Source: Rhizobium sp. Q54
GTDB lineage: Bacteria; Pseudomonadota; Alphaproteobacteria; Rhizobiales; Beijerinckiaceae
Direction: 5' to 3'
DNA: 64,000 nucleotides
Assembly: GCA_945878875.1 (NCBI GenBank)
Contig: CAMCUC010000004.1
Location: 1-64,000, forward strand
Of this stretch, positions 41,776 through 51,484 are shown piece after piece (within the stretch, counting starts at the first letter, position 1; every line of letters begins with the position of its first letter). The translations under genes and the position numbers were made by a program. The notes below the pieces were generated by a model, which was given only the letters and a program-made list of their open reading frames with translations, was not told the origin of the DNA and did no database searches.

Positions 41776-43233
41776 CTAATTCTCCCTGCGGCGCCCGCGT
41801 GTTGCATCGTCTCGTTGCGAAGTCTCCTCGCGCGTTCTTTCCCTCGTGTGCGCCCTTGAGGTTGCGCGCGCCGCAACGTCAGCTACGAGCGACGCTATAT
41901 GGCCGCAGGCGGTGACTGAAAGCGGCCCCTTTTCCTGCCCCTCCAGCGAACCTGCAGGGGCGACAGCGGCGACAAACCCCAGTTTTGCGGCTTCTTTCAG
42001 GCGCTGCCCGCCATGGGAGACGGGACGAATGGCGCCCGACAGAGCGACCTCGCCAAAAAACACCGAATCTCCCGGCAGAACCGCCCCCGTTAACGACGAC
42101 ACGAGAGCGGCGGCGGCAGCCAGATCGGCGGCAGGCTCGTCAATGCGCAAACCGCCCGCCACATTCAGATAGACGTCATGCTGTCCGAGCTTTAGTCCGC
42201 CATGCGCCTCCAGTACCGCCAGCAGCATCGAAAGACGCGCCGGGTCCCAACCCACGACAGCCCGGCGCGGCGTGCCCAGCGAGGTTGGCGCCACGAGCGC
42301 CTGAATTTCCACCAGCACCGGGCGCGTGCCCTCCATACCGGCGAAGACGGCGGCTCCGGGCGCCGCGCCGTCGCGACCCGCCAGAAACAAGGCGGACGGA
42401 TTGGTGACTTCGCTGAGGCCAGCGCCAGTCATCTCGAACACGCCGATCTCGTCGGTCGGGCCAAAGCGGTTCTTCACCGCCCGCAAAATCCGGAACTGGC
42501 GTCCGCCGTCGCCCTCGAACGAGACTACGGCGTCCACCATGTGTTCGACCACGCGCGGCCCGGCGATCTGCCCGTCCTTGGTGACGTGGCCAACCATGAT
42601 GACGCAGGCACCAGTAGTCTTGGCGTAGCGGATGAGCGCCTGCGCTGACGTGCGCACCTGCGTGACGGTGCCGGGCGATGCTTCCGCGGCGTCTGTCCAC
42701 ATGGTCTGTATCGAATCAATCACGACAAGCGCGGGACGCTCGCCGGTTTGCAGCGTGGCCACAATATCCTCGACGCTGGTTTCCGCCGCCAGCTCGACGG
42801 GTGATTCTGCCAGCCCGAGCCGTGTGGCACGCATGCGCACCTGCGCTACAGCCTCTTCGCCCGAAATGTAGACGACGCGCCGACCTGCCGAGGCCATGCG
42901 CGCGCAGGCCTGAATCAGCAGCGTTGATTTGCCGATGCCCGGTTCACCGCCGATCAGGATCACGGAGCCCGGCACAAAGCCGCCGCCTGTGACGCGATCC
43001 AGCTCGCCTATGCCCGACAAAATGCGCGGCGCCTCGCGATGGGCGCCGTGCAAGCCTTCAAGTGCGAACACGCGCCCCTTGCCGGCGCCGCGCACGGCGC
43101 GTGCTGCGATGCCGGAGGAAGGCGCTTCCTCGGCCATGGAATTCCACGCCTCGCACGCCTCGCAGCGGCCCTGCCAGCGTTGCGCCACGGCGCCGCAGGA
43201 CTGGCAGACGTAATTGGTGCGCGCCTTTGCCAT
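41776..43233 (-). CDS. radA: DNA repair protein RadA
   Basis: A 485-residue RecA-like ATPase that processes recombination intermediates. It has an N-terminal zinc finger (C10, C13, C24, C27), a Walker A loop GGEPGIGKSTLL at about residues 95-106, the RadA-specific KNRFG motif around residue 255, and a C-terminal Lon-like domain (YLNVAGGLRIDEPAADLAAA). A basic/charged tail of about 30 residues follows. Confidence 0.97.
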   Translation of the reverse strand: MAKARTNYVCQSCGAVAQRWQGRCEACEAWNSMAEEAPSSGIAARAVRGAGKGRVFALEGLHGAHREAPRILSGIGELDRVTGGGFVPGSVILIGGEPGIGKSTLLIQACARMASAGRRVVYISGEEAVAQVRMRATRLGLAESPVELAAETSVEDIVATLQTGERPALVVIDSIQTMWTDAAEASPGTVTQVRTSAQALIRYAKTTGACVIMVGHVTKDGQIAGPRVVEHMVDAVVSFEGDGGRQFRILRAVKNRFGPTDEIGVFEMTGAGLSEVTNPSALFLAGRDGAAPGAAVFAGMEGTRPVLVEIQALVAPTSLGTPRRAVVGWDPARLSMLLAVLEAHGGLKLGQHDVYLNVAGGLRIDEPAADLAAAAALVSSLTGAVLPGDSVFFGEVALSGAIRPVSHGGQRLKEAAKLGFVAAVAPAGSLEGQEKGPLSVTACGHIASLVADVAARATSRAHTRERTREETSQRDDATRGRRREN

Positions 43234-43240
43234 GCTCCGG

Positions 43241-43474
43241 TCAGACCGCGAGATTGGGCGAAGCGTTCACGGAAGCCGCGTTGATGTAGCTGCGCAGATC
43301 GACAATCTGCTTCTCCAGCTCCATCTCGGCGGCGTGCAATTCATCCAGCGCGGCCTGGAATGAGGTGGCGGCGTCGGACAAGGATTTAGGCAAGGTGTTG
43401 GACATGCTGCTTTTGTTGAAATGCTCAACCGTAAAACGTCCGCTTTCCGCAATCATTGCTTCATCCGCCCGCAT
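43241..43474 (-). CDS. Hypothetical small coiled-coil protein
   Basis: A 77-residue protein of unknown function. The middle carries MSNTLPKSLSDAATSFQAAL and LDELHAAEMELEKQIVDLRS, a likely coiled coil. ATG at 43474 has GGAGAG four bases upstream and is preferred; other starts lie at 43492 and 43405. It ends seven bases upstream of the radA start at 43233, so cotranscription with radA is likely. Confidence 0.65.
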   Translation of the reverse strand: MRADEAMIAESGRFTVEHFNKSSMSNTLPKSLSDAATSFQAALDELHAAEMELEKQIVDLRSYINAASVNASPNLAV

Positions 43475-43551
43475 GGCGCTCTCCAAAAACATTCCTGACC
43501 CGAATCTCATTTGGAGAACAATACAGGAACAAGTGCGCTTGGCAATGGGCT

Positions 43552-43980
43552 TCAAAACGGTTTAACGATCACCAGCACGACAATGCCGAGCATAAGCAGG
43601 GTCGGGGCCTCGTTGAGGATACGGTAATAGCGCGAATTGCGCGTGTTCTGGTTCGCCTTGAACGCGCGGCCGAGCGCGCCGAGATAAAAATGCGTCGCCG
43701 TCATCGCGATCACGAGCGCGAACTTCGCAAGAAACCAAATCTCGTAAAAGAAATAACTATAAATCGCCAGAAATAGGCCGCTGGCCCATGAGACGATCAT
43801 CGCCGGGTTCATGATGTAGCGATAAAGCCTGTATTCCATAATCGGAAACAGCTTGTTGATGTCTTCCGATCTTGCGTTCTCGACGTGGTAAACGAACAGG
43901 CGCGGCAGATATAACAAGCCCGCCATCCATGAAATTACGGCGACCACGTGCAGCGATTTGATCCAGAGATAAAAGTCCAA
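43552..43980 (-). CDS. hemJ: Protoporphyrinogen oxidase HemJ
   Basis: A 142-residue inner-membrane protein of the HemJ (UPF0093) family, which oxidises protoporphyrinogen IX in heme synthesis in bacteria lacking HemG/HemY. Visible: SLHVVAVISWMAGLLYLPRL (with the conserved His), YHVENARSE and NEAPTLLMLGIVVLVIVKPF, across four membrane segments. The start codon is TTG at 43980, with AGGAGC eight bases before it. Confidence 0.93.
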   Translation of the reverse strand: MDFYLWIKSLHVVAVISWMAGLLYLPRLFVYHVENARSEDINKLFPIMEYRLYRYIMNPAMIVSWASGLFLAIYSYFFYEIWFLAKFALVIAMTATHFYLGALGRAFKANQNTRNSRYYRILNEAPTLLMLGIVVLVIVKPF

Positions 43981-43998
43981 ATCTTGCGCTCCTGATAA

Positions 43999-45117
43999 TC
44001 AGCCGCCCACATATTGCCGGAAGTATCTGCGGCTGAGGCTTGTGAGGATTTCATAGCCGATGGTGTTTGCGCGCGAGGCCAGATCGTCGACGCTGATACG
44101 AGAGCCAAGCAGCTCGACCATCGCGCCCGGGGCGGCGGCTTCCAGAGACGCGTCCGTTACGTCGATCACGGAAAGATCCATCGAAATCCGTCCGACTACG
44201 GGGCATGGCGCATCACCAAGATAGACCTGCGCAGCAGGCTTGTCTTGCGTTCCTGATGCAGAGCGCAGCAGGCCGTCCGCGTAGCCGATCCCGATGGTCG
44301 CCAGACGACGCGGAGAGGGCGCGCGCCACGTTGAATTATAGCCGACCATAGCGCCGGCCTCGACATTGCGAACCTGAATGATCGGTGCCTGCACGCGCAC
44401 CACGTTTTGCATCGGGTTGGGGGCGACGGGCGTTGGATTGCCACCGTAAAGCGCATAGCCCGCGCGCACAAGATCGTAATGCGGGGCTGTCGGCAAAAAC
44501 ACGCCGGACGAATTGGCGAGGCTGGCGCGTGCGTTCGAAAACATCTGGCGCACAGATTCAAACGCAGCTATCTGCGCTGCGTTCATCGGGTTGTCGCGCT
44601 CCTCGGAGGAGGCGAAATGGCTCAACACAAGCGTGACGCACGCGGCCTCCGGCGTGTCGGCGATGGCTTTCGCTTCTTGCGCGCTCATCCCCAGTCGGTT
44701 CATGCCTGTGTCGACATGCAACGCCGCTTCATGGCCGGGCGCATGCTTTAGCCACGCCGCCCATTCATGCGCTGATCCGATGACGGGAAACGCCTGCGCC
44801 CCAGCCAGCGTTTGAATTTCTGCCGCATCGTCCGATAGTCCGTTCAGGCAATAGATTTGCGCGGGCGCACCACCAAGCGCGGCCCGAAGCCGCACCGCTT
44901 CAGCAACATGAGCTACGAAGAAGCTGACGCACCCGGCGCGTGAGAGAGCTTGCGCCGCAGGCTCAAGTCCGATTCCGTAAGCGTCTGCCTTCACCACGGC
45001 GGCGCATTGCGCGGGCGCGGCGCGTGCGGCAATTGCGCGCCAATTGGCGATGAGCGCGTCAAGGTCAATCGTCAGAAGCGCCTGCGAGGCAAGTCTTGTT
45101 TGTTGCGCGCCGCTCAC
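43999..45117 (-). CDS. alr: Alanine racemase
   Basis: A 372-residue pyridoxal phosphate enzyme that supplies D-alanine for peptidoglycan. The cofactor lysine is K43 in AAVVKADAYGIG. The second catalytic residue, a tyrosine, is in GAMVGYNSTWRA near residue 265. GTG start at 45117 overlaps the dnaB stop (gtga), so the two genes are coupled. Downstream gene is hemJ after 18 bases. Confidence 0.95.
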   Translation of the reverse strand: MSGAQQTRLASQALLTIDLDALIANWRAIAARAAPAQCAAVVKADAYGIGLEPAAQALSRAGCVSFFVAHVAEAVRLRAALGGAPAQIYCLNGLSDDAAEIQTLAGAQAFPVIGSAHEWAAWLKHAPGHEAALHVDTGMNRLGMSAQEAKAIADTPEAACVTLVLSHFASSEERDNPMNAAQIAAFESVRQMFSNARASLANSSGVFLPTAPHYDLVRAGYALYGGNPTPVAPNPMQNVVRVQAPIIQVRNVEAGAMVGYNSTWRAPSPRRLATIGIGYADGLLRSASGTQDKPAAQVYLGDAPCPVVGRISMDLSVIDVTDASLEAAAPGAMVELLGSRISVDDLASRANTIGYEILTSLSRRYFRQYVGG

Positions 45118-46616
45118 ATGCGCTCCGGCAGCGCGTCTTCGCGCGCCATGTTCGAGAACCGCGTCACTTCAGCGTCGAATTGTAATTCCACTGTGCCAGT
45201 GGGGCCGTGACGCTGTTTGCCGATGATGACTTCAGCGCGACCATGCGCACGTTCCATCTCGGCCAGCCAGGACGTAAACTCCTCCGTGCCTTCGCGCGGC
45301 TGCTTGTTCTTGATGTAATATTCTTCGCGATACACGAACATCACCACGTCGGCATCCTGCTCGATAGAGCCCGATTCACGGAGATCGGACAATTGCGGAC
45401 GCTTGTCGTCACGCGATTCAACCTGGCGCGAAAGCTGCGAGAGCGCAATCACCGGCGCATTCAGCTCTTTTGCGAGCGCCTTGAGGCCAGTGGTGATTTC
45501 GGTGAGTTCCTGCACGCGGTTTGAGCCGGCTGATTTCGAGCCGCTGAGAAGTTGCAAATAATCCACCACCAGCACGTCAAGCCCGCGCTGGCGCTTGAGG
45601 CGTCGTGCGCGCGCCACCAGCTGTGCTATGGAAATGCCGCCGGTCTGGTCGATGAAGAACGGGATTTGCTGCATTTCGCGGGCAGCTTCCGAGATTTTGT
45701 GGAACTCGCTGTCCTGAATGTCGCCGCGACGGATCTTGTAGGATGGCACGCCAGATTGCTCCGCGATGATACGCGTAGCGAGCTGTTCCGCTGACATTTC
45801 GAGCGAGAAGAAGCCCACGATGCCGCCGTTTTTGGGAATATGAACGCCGTCTGGGCGCACCTCGTATTCGTAGGCTTTGGCGATGTTGAACGCGATGTTT
45901 GTGGCCAGCGCGGTCTTGCCCATGCCGGGGCGCCCGGCGATGATCACAAGATCGGATGATTGCAGGCCACCGAGTTTGTAATCAAGATCGCTCATGCCGG
46001 TGCTGATGCCAGACAATTTGCCGTCGCGCTCATAGGCTTTGGCGGCGGTGTCGATGGCTGTGGTGAGGGCCTGCGAGAACGATTGAAAACCGCCGTCGTA
46101 GCGGCCCTGTTCCGCAATCTCATAAAGGCGGCGTTCCGCCTCCTCGATTTGTACGCGCGGGTTGAGATCGACGGGCGAATCGTAGGCCGTGTTGACGATT
46201 TCCTCGCCGATGCCGATGAGGTTTCGGCGCACGGCGAGATCGTAAATCGTGCGACCGTAATCCTCCGCATTGATGACGGTTGTGGCTTCAGCGGCGACGC
46301 GCGCCAGATATTGCGGCACCGTCATGCCGCCAAGATCGTGCTCTCCCAGAAAGGTTTTCAGCGTTATCGGCGAGGCGACCTTGCCAGCGCGCACGAGCTG
46401 CGCCGTGACTTCAAAGACGCGGCGGTGAATTTCCTCATAGAAATGTTCAGCGCGCAGAAAATCAGAGACGCGATCAAACGCATGATTGTTGACGAGAATC
46501 GCGCCGAGCAGAGCTTGTTCAGCCTCGATATTGTGCGGCGCAAGCCGGTAGGCGGCGGGTTCGGGCTGGCTCGCCATGAGGGCGAACCGGTTCCCAATCT
46601 GTTCGACGGCGGACAT
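45114..46616 (-). CDS. dnaB: Replicative DNA helicase DnaB
   Basis: A 500-residue hexameric helicase. The N-terminal domain begins APHNIEAEQALLGAILVNN; the RecA-like domain has Walker A AGRPGMGKTALATNIA and Walker B VLVVDYLQLLSG. Start at ATG 46616 has GGAA upstream; a second ATG at 46577 is possible. It leads a dnaB-alr-hemJ run on the minus strand. Confidence 0.97.
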   Translation of the reverse strand: MSAVEQIGNRFALMASQPEPAAYRLAPHNIEAEQALLGAILVNNHAFDRVSDFLRAEHFYEEIHRRVFEVTAQLVRAGKVASPITLKTFLGEHDLGGMTVPQYLARVAAEATTVINAEDYGRTIYDLAVRRNLIGIGEEIVNTAYDSPVDLNPRVQIEEAERRLYEIAEQGRYDGGFQSFSQALTTAIDTAAKAYERDGKLSGISTGMSDLDYKLGGLQSSDLVIIAGRPGMGKTALATNIAFNIAKAYEYEVRPDGVHIPKNGGIVGFFSLEMSAEQLATRIIAEQSGVPSYKIRRGDIQDSEFHKISEAAREMQQIPFFIDQTGGISIAQLVARARRLKRQRGLDVLVVDYLQLLSGSKSAGSNRVQELTEITTGLKALAKELNAPVIALSQLSRQVESRDDKRPQLSDLRESGSIEQDADVVMFVYREEYYIKNKQPREGTEEFTSWLAEMERAHGRAEVIIGKQRHGPTGTVELQFDAEVTRFSNMAREDALPERM

Positions 46617-46859
46617 GTGTTTCCAATGATTTGAAGACGAAACGCAATCCGGACGATTCCTACACCGGATGCAGCGCACCTGAGCGGCCTGTTTCGCATG
46701 TCCCAAGCCCATGCGCGAGCGGCGAGGTTAACGAATAGTGAAAGCGGGCGCGTTCGTCCCGTAATCCACATGTTCGGACGCAGCGTCATGGGGAATGGTT
46801 GACACGGTGCGAGCGATCTGAATTGGGAAGGGCCGCTTGTGCGCGCCGTTAGCGCGCTT

Positions 46860-46881
46860 GCGGGCTGGCAGCCCGCGGTCC
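46860..46881. repeat. REP-like element, family B
   Basis: gcgggctggcagcccgcggtcc, the same motif as at 1946-2085 and 4853-4908; its own centre is palindromic (gggctggcagccc). It lies in the 353-base gap between rplI and dnaB. Confidence 0.55.
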
Positions 46882-46897
46882 AAAGCGGCGACCCTAC

Positions 46898-46926
46898 GTA
46901 AAACGCCCGCGCTTGCGCGCGGGCGT
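46898..46926 (-). terminator. Intrinsic terminator of rplI
   Basis: On the minus strand: a 10-bp GC stem (ACGCCCGCGC / GCGCGGGCGT) with a GNRA-type GCAA loop, then TTTTACG. It lies about 45 bases after the rplI stop at 46970. The rest of this gap up to dnaB shows only the family B repeat. Confidence 0.7.
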
Positions 46927-46969
46927 CCTGTCTCAAGCGGCGTGGTAAAAGTTACCGGTCGCCCATTTC

Positions 46970-47539
46970 TTACCGGTCGCCCATGTCGCCGCCGGCTTCC
47001 GCAAGGGCGGCGCCGATTTCGAGGCCGAGGTCGTCCATGGACATTTCCTCGCGCGTATCAAGCTCTTCGCCGCGCGTCTGGCGCTCGGCTTCCTGCTCGG
47101 AGCGGGCGACGTTGATCGTCACCTTGGCTTCCACTTCTGGATGCAATTGCACAGGCACGCTGTGCAGGCCAATGGCCTTGATGGGGGAGAGCAGCGAGAC
47201 CTGATTGCGGTTCACGCTCACGCCGCCGGCGGTGATGATGTCGGCGATGTCGCGGGTAGAGACCGAGCCGTAGAGCTGGCCGGTTTCGCCAGCCTGACGG
47301 ATGATGATGAAGCTCTGGCCGTCTAGGGTGGCGTGCACCTTCTCGGCTTCGGCCTTCTGTTCCAGATTGCGGGCTTCAAGCTGGGCGCGCTGATCGTCAA
47401 AGCGCTTCTTGTTGGCGCCGGTGGCGCGCAGCGCTTTGCCCTGCGGCAGCAGGAAATTGCGCGCGAAGCCGTCGCGCACCTTTACGGTTTCGCCCATCTG
47501 GCCCAATTTGGCGACGCGTTCGAGCAGAATGACTTCCAT
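46970..47539 (-). CDS. rplI: Large-subunit ribosomal protein L9
   Basis: A 189-residue protein, the N-terminal domain with [20 protein letters not shown] and [17 protein letters not shown], a long central helix and a C-terminal 23S-binding domain. Beyond it is an acidic tail (about 40 residues, ending [20 protein letters not shown]), longer than the E. coli 149-residue form. Third part of the rpsF-rpsR-DUF2232-rplI cluster. Confidence 0.97.
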   Translation of the reverse strand: MEVILLERVAKLGQMGETVKVRDGFARNFLLPQGKALRATGANKKRFDDQRAQLEARNLEQKAEAEKVHATLDGQSFIIIRQAGETGQLYGSVSTRDIADIITAGGVSVNRNQVSLLSPIKAIGLHSVPVQLHPEVEAKVTINVARSEQEAERQTRGEELDTREEMSMDDLGLEIGAALAEAGGDMGDR

Positions 47540-47557
47540 GTGTACTCTCCTTTTGGT

Positions 47558-48562
47558 TTAGTTTGAGTTTGCGGCGGGCGGAAGCGTCGGACGCTTGCGC
47601 GGGTTGAGCATCGCCGATAGCCCAAGCGCGGTCAGCAACGGCGCAGGGATCGGGAACAGGACCAGCATCGTCATGTAGACGGCTGCCAGAATTGCCACGC
47701 GGCTGGACATCTTGCGCGTGACGGCATGGATGAAGGCGAGCCCCTTGAGGGCCAGCGCGGCGCCGATGGCGACGGCGATCGTCACGCCAATCACGCGCGG
47801 CAGTCCATCGATCAAAGCCAGGGCGATCGAAGCGGCGAAAGCGGGCAAAATGGCGCGCGGCAGTTCGAAATTCTCCGGCAGGCTCATCCACGGACGGCGC
47901 ATGCTTTGCGAAAACACTGCAATGCGCGCCGCAAGCCACAGGTTTAGCGCCATGCCAAGCAGCGTCCACGCGGCAAGCGCGGGCGGCATCGACAGCACGA
48001 AGGCGCGGCCGACGTCTTCAGCCGTCATGCCGGCGGGCAGTTTCTCAAGACTGGACAAAAGCCGCTGCAGCACAGGCTCAAGCACGCGCGACGTCTCAGA
48101 AATCAGCAGGCTGAAAGAGCCGATGCTGAAGACGGCGATCAACAAGCCGCCAATCGCGGCGGCGGACGCCATGCCGACCATCCACGCGACGAGAGTGCCG
48201 ACAGGATACCAGACCATGCCGTCGGAGGCGGGCGTCTCGCCCTGTTCTGGCGGACGTCCAAGCCACGCCAGCCGCGTTAAATGCCATGCGGGCAGCGCGG
48301 ATGTGGCGACGAAGAAACCGCTGAACAGCAAAGCGGGGGTTGCGTCCACGTCGGCCACGAGAGTCAGGCCAAAGAACAACGCCAGCGCGCCGGCGCCAGC
48401 GCCCAGCAATGCGAGAACGGGATTGAAGGAAAGTCCAGCGATCATCAACGGCAAAGCGGAGAACAGCGCAATCATCGCATAGGCCGTGCCCTTCATCGGA
48501 ATGAAGAACAGAAGAGCCGATGCGAGCCCGGCGCCGATGGCAATGATGACTTGCTGAAACAT
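47558..48562 (-). CDS. DUF2232 membrane protein
   Basis: A 334-residue inner-membrane protein with about eight hydrophobic segments, DUF2232 (YybS-like). The order rpsR-DUF2232-rplI is conserved in alphaproteobacteria; function unknown. It is 18 bases upstream of rplI. ATG at 48562 is used; a TTG three codons earlier is possible. Confidence 0.88.
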   Translation of the reverse strand: MFQQVIIAIGAGLASALLFFIPMKGTAYAMIALFSALPLMIAGLSFNPVLALLGAGAGALALFFGLTLVADVDATPALLFSGFFVATSALPAWHLTRLAWLGRPPEQGETPASDGMVWYPVGTLVAWMVGMASAAAIGGLLIAVFSIGSFSLLISETSRVLEPVLQRLLSSLEKLPAGMTAEDVGRAFVLSMPPALAAWTLLGMALNLWLAARIAVFSQSMRRPWMSLPENFELPRAILPAFAASIALALIDGLPRVIGVTIAVAIGAALALKGLAFIHAVTRKMSSRVAILAAVYMTMLVLFPIPAPLLTALGLSAMLNPRKRPTLPPAANSN

Positions 48563-48673
48563 GCTGTGCAAAGCGCCTGGGTGTCCCGTCGCGATTTCGA
48601 CGGTTAGGAACGGGTAACCCGTCCAGCCTTGCCGACCGGACCATCCGGGCGGTTGGGAGTAGTAACAAAGAAG

Positions 48674-48697
48674 CTCTCCCCGCGTGAGCGGGGAGAG
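48674..48697 (-). terminator. Attenuator-like hairpin after rpsR
   Basis: Ten-base arms (ctctccccgc / gcggggagag) around a four-base loop, followed on the minus strand by CTTCTTTGTT. It lies after the rpsR stop and may reduce transcription into DUF2232-rplI. Confidence 0.65.
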
Positions 48698-48704
48698 GAA
48701 GAGA

Positions 48705-48941
48705 TTAGCGGATCACGTAGGGCAGAAGGCCCAGAAAGCGTGCGCGCTTGATGGCCTGAGCCAGTTCACGCTGCTTCTTCGCCGAGACGGCGGTGATGCG
48801 CGAGGGCACGATCTTGCCGCGCTCGGAGATGTAGCGCGAGAGTAGACGGGTGTCCTTGTAGTCGATCTTCGGCGAACCGGCGGTCGAGAAAGGGCAGGTC
48901 TTGCGACGACGGAAGAAGGGGCGACGTGCGGCGGTTGCCAT
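48705..48941 (-). CDS. rpsR: Small-subunit ribosomal protein S18
   Basis: A 78-residue protein with the S18 signature [20 protein letters not shown] and [20 protein letters not shown]. Its start overlaps the rpsF stop by one base (taatg) and its ribosome site GGAAGGAGC lies inside the end of rpsF, so S6 and S18 are translationally coupled. Confidence 0.97.
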   Translation of the reverse strand: MATAARRPFFRRRKTCPFSTAGSPKIDYKDTRLLSRYISERGKIVPSRITAVSAKKQRELAQAIKRARFLGLLPYVIR

Positions 48942-49387
48942 TAGATAGCTCCTTCCATGGGCGCGTCTTCACGGGGACGACGGGGACGATCCGGACGGTC
49001 GCCGCGATCACCACGATCACCGCGCGGTCCACGGCGTTCGCCGCGATCTTCACGGTCCGATTCCTCGCGCTTGCGCATCATCGCGGACGGGCCTTCCTCA
49101 TGCTCTTCCATGCGGATCGTCATGAAACGAAGGATATCTTCGTTGATGCCCATCTGACGCTCCATCTCGGCGACGGCGGCTGCCGGTGCGTTGATGTTCA
49201 GGAGCGTAAAATGCGCCTTCCGGTTCTTCTTGATCCGGTAGGCGAGCGTCTTGACGCCCCAATATTCGAGCTTGGCGATAGAGCCGCCATTGGCTTCGAT
49301 CACGGTCTTGAACTGCTCCGTCAGCGTTTCCACCTGCTGAGGCGTAACGTCTTGGCGGGCAAGGTAAATGTGCTCGTAAAGAGCCAT
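48941..49387 (-). CDS. rpsF: Small-subunit ribosomal protein S6
   Basis: A 148-residue protein with the S6 fold: [40 protein letters not shown] and [16 protein letters not shown]. The C-terminal 45 residues are a charged RGD-rich tail ([17 protein letters not shown]), typical of alphaproteobacterial S6 and probably disordered. First gene of the ribosomal cluster; a long leader of about 180 bases lies upstream. Confidence 0.97.
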   Translation of the reverse strand: MALYEHIYLARQDVTPQQVETLTEQFKTVIEANGGSIAKLEYWGVKTLAYRIKKNRKAHFTLLNINAPAAAVAEMERQMGINEDILRFMTIRMEEHEEGPSAMMRKREESDREDRGERRGPRGDRGDRGDRPDRPRRPREDAPMEGAI

Positions 49388-49567
49388 TGCTTCTGCCTTT
49401 CTCTGTTGTCGCTTTGCTACCGGCGCGGAGCCCTCCGAGCCCGGAGAAAGGCTCGACGGAACGCATTCGAAGGCGGAGACACGGGAAGACGGAGCGAACT
49501 CCTGCCGCAAACCCTGAAGGGTGCACGACCTTCCGTTCAGCCCCCGGCCGGAAGCTGCGAAGTGCGC

Positions 49568-49595
49568 CTTATACGCGGATTTGAGGCGGATGCAA
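49568..49595 (-). promoter_or_regulatory. Probable sigma-70 promoter of rpsF-rpsR-DUF2232-rplI
   Basis: On the minus strand, TTGCAT and TATAAG 16 bases apart. The leader to rpsF is about 170-180 bases and contains a hairpin CTCCG-GGCT-CGGAG (plus-strand 49433-49446), which could be a ribosomal-protein autoregulation site; that is untested. Confidence 0.55.
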
Positions 49596-49646
49596 CAGAG
49601 AGGCGGGGGAAGGGTGAGCGCTCGACCGCGCGCGGTCCAGTGCGCG

Positions 49647-50006
49647 CTAACATCTCGTCTGGTCTGAGCTGCTCGGCCGATACGCCATCCAGATCGCGAA
49701 CAATCCGAGCGCGCCGACGGCTGTCCATAATTGCGCCGGGTGCCGGCGCGCCCATTGCCTCGCCTGACGTGAGCCGTCCTCCAGCGCTTCGCGGCCTGTT
49801 TCCCAACTTGACCGAGCGTAACGCTCGCCAGCGGCTGTGAGGCGGCGACCGCGTTCCTGGAGGTTTTCAATCAGGTCGCTGTCGTCTTCGTTCAAGGCTT
49901 CGTCGCCGGAAAAGCTCTTGCCGGTCGCGCGCGGATGCTGCGGACTTAGCCCGGATTCCGCAGTCGGGATGGCGGAATGAGCAGGCGTGCGGGTTTCAAT
50001 GGCCAT
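49647..50006 (-). CDS. Small membrane protein, DUF883-like
   Basis: A 119-residue protein: a hydrophilic, helix-forming N part ([38 protein letters not shown]) and one C-terminal membrane segment ([20 protein letters not shown]). The layout resembles the ElaB/YqjD/DUF883 inner-membrane proteins that can associate with ribosomes; similarity is by architecture and I am not sure. ATG 50006 has GGAGAC upstream. Divergent operon boundary with rpsF promoter region downstream. Confidence 0.7.
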   Translation of the reverse strand: MAIETRTPAHSAIPTAESGLSPQHPRATGKSFSGDEALNEDDSDLIENLQERGRRLTAAGERYARSSWETGREALEDGSRQARQWARRHPAQLWTAVGALGLFAIWMAYRPSSSDQTRC

Positions 50007-50077
50007 GACGGATGTCTCCGGAGAAAGGCGGATTCTCCACCTTTCAACGCAGGCCGATCATCGGCGTTCCCGCCACC

Positions 50078-50995
50078 TTAAACCTTGGCCTTTTTCCCTT
50101 TGCGCTCGGTCAGCACCAGATAAAGCGAGGCCGCCAGGATGAGCGCCATGCCGCCAAAGCTCCAGGCGCCGGGCACTTCGCCGAACAAAACAAAGCCCAG
50201 AATCGCGGCGTAGATCACGCGCAGGTAATCCAGCGGCACCAGGGCCGTGGCGTCGCCCATGCTTAGGCCGTGGGTGATGAGCGCCTGTCCGCCCATTCCC
50301 ATGACGCCGATCAGCACCAGCAGAACCAGCTCAGGGCCGGTGGGTGCAATCCATGTAAACAAAGCAGGCAAAGCGGCGAAGAAAGCGTTCCAGAACGCAT
50401 AGTAAAACATAATGACGCGCGTGGGCTCGGTGCCGGAGCTTTGTAAATTCTTGATAGCCACCACAACGAGCGCGGCGAACAGGCCGCCAAACGCGCCCAC
50501 GATGGCGTTGGGATCGAACCCCTCCGTAAAGGGTCGCGCATACATGAGAATGCCGGCAAAGCCGACAGTGGCGACCGCGATGCGGCGGAAGCCCACCACT
50601 TCCGACAAAAAGCATAACGCCAGCGGGATCATCCATAGCGGCCGCGAGAATTGAAGCGCCAGCGAATCGGCCAGCATCATGTGCGTGATCGTCCAGAAAA
50701 AGCAGGCGTTGCCGCCAGCCCCCACCAGCCCGCGAAAGAAATGCGCGCCGGGACGTTTTGTGCGCAGCGGCTCCATCAAATCGGAGCGAAACACCCAGAG
50801 GGCGCATATAAAGCCCACTGCGGAGCGGAAGAACAAAATCTCGAACGGCGGCAGCCGCGAGCCCAGATACTTGGCGAGCGCGGCCATCAACACCAGCCCG
50901 ATGGAGCCGGTGGAAACCAGAAACACCCCCTTGGCCGCCATCGGCGTGGCCGCCCAGCGCGCTTCGATTGTCTTTCGCGCGCCGGTAAGAGTCAT
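50078..50995 (-). CDS. DMT-superfamily (EamA) transporter
   Basis: A 305-residue protein with ten predicted membrane segments and two EamA repeats (GFICALWVFRSDLMEPLRT, MGDATALVPLDYLRVIYAAI, LGFVLFGEVPGAWSFGGMAL). Substrate unknown; resembles S-adenosylmethionine/amino acid-exporter-like members. Confidence 0.88.
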   Translation of the reverse strand: MTLTGARKTIEARWAATPMAAKGVFLVSTGSIGLVLMAALAKYLGSRLPPFEILFFRSAVGFICALWVFRSDLMEPLRTKRPGAHFFRGLVGAGGNACFFWTITHMMLADSLALQFSRPLWMIPLALCFLSEVVGFRRIAVATVGFAGILMYARPFTEGFDPNAIVGAFGGLFAALVVVAIKNLQSSGTEPTRVIMFYYAFWNAFFAALPALFTWIAPTGPELVLLVLIGVMGMGGQALITHGLSMGDATALVPLDYLRVIYAAILGFVLFGEVPGAWSFGGMALILAASLYLVLTERKGKKAKV

Positions 50996-51067
50996 GGGAG
51001 CGTTTCCTGATTTGTTGCCGCTTTATAATGGCGGCTTAGCGCATGCGTGCAAGCTGAAGCGGTGAGC

Positions 51068-51484
51068 TCACGTCCATGGAGCAGTCTTGCCATCTTCAAA
51101 AATCCGCCATGACTTCAGCCCGGCTTTGGCGATCACGGTGCGGCCTTCTTTGGCTTTGGACACCAGCACTTTGAACACCAGCGGATTGCGCCAGGCGTTG
51201 TGCGTCGCGGGATCGACCACGGCCTGGTACTCGTCCGAATCCTGATCTTCCTGAAGGATTGTGCCGACTTTGTCGGGGCGCAGCATGGGGCCGAGCGAGC
51301 GCTCCGTCATCCAGTCGCATTCGTAATCGCGGCACACGTCGGGCCGCACCTCGTAGATATTGCAGCCGCCTTTAACGACGCAATGCTCGCAAAGTACGCC
51401 GGCGTCTTTCTTGAAATGCTCGATCACCAGCACCTTGCAGCACATGGTGCACGGTCCGCAGCTTTTGCCTGGAATGGCGGCCAT
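51068..51484 (-). CDS. YkgJ family cysteine-cluster protein
   Basis: A 138-residue protein of the zinc/iron-chelating YkgJ-type family. Cysteines are spaced as in the family: SCGPCTMCCKV, GVLCEHCVVKGGCNIYEVRP and DVCRDYECDW. Expected to bind a metal ion, probably Zn or Fe; function unknown. Divergent from fabD. Confidence 0.85.
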   Translation of the reverse strand: MAAIPGKSCGPCTMCCKVLVIEHFKKDAGVLCEHCVVKGGCNIYEVRPDVCRDYECDWMTERSLGPMLRPDKVGTILQEDQDSDEYQAVVDPATHNAWRNPLVFKVLVSKAKEGRTVIAKAGLKSWRIFEDGKTAPWT

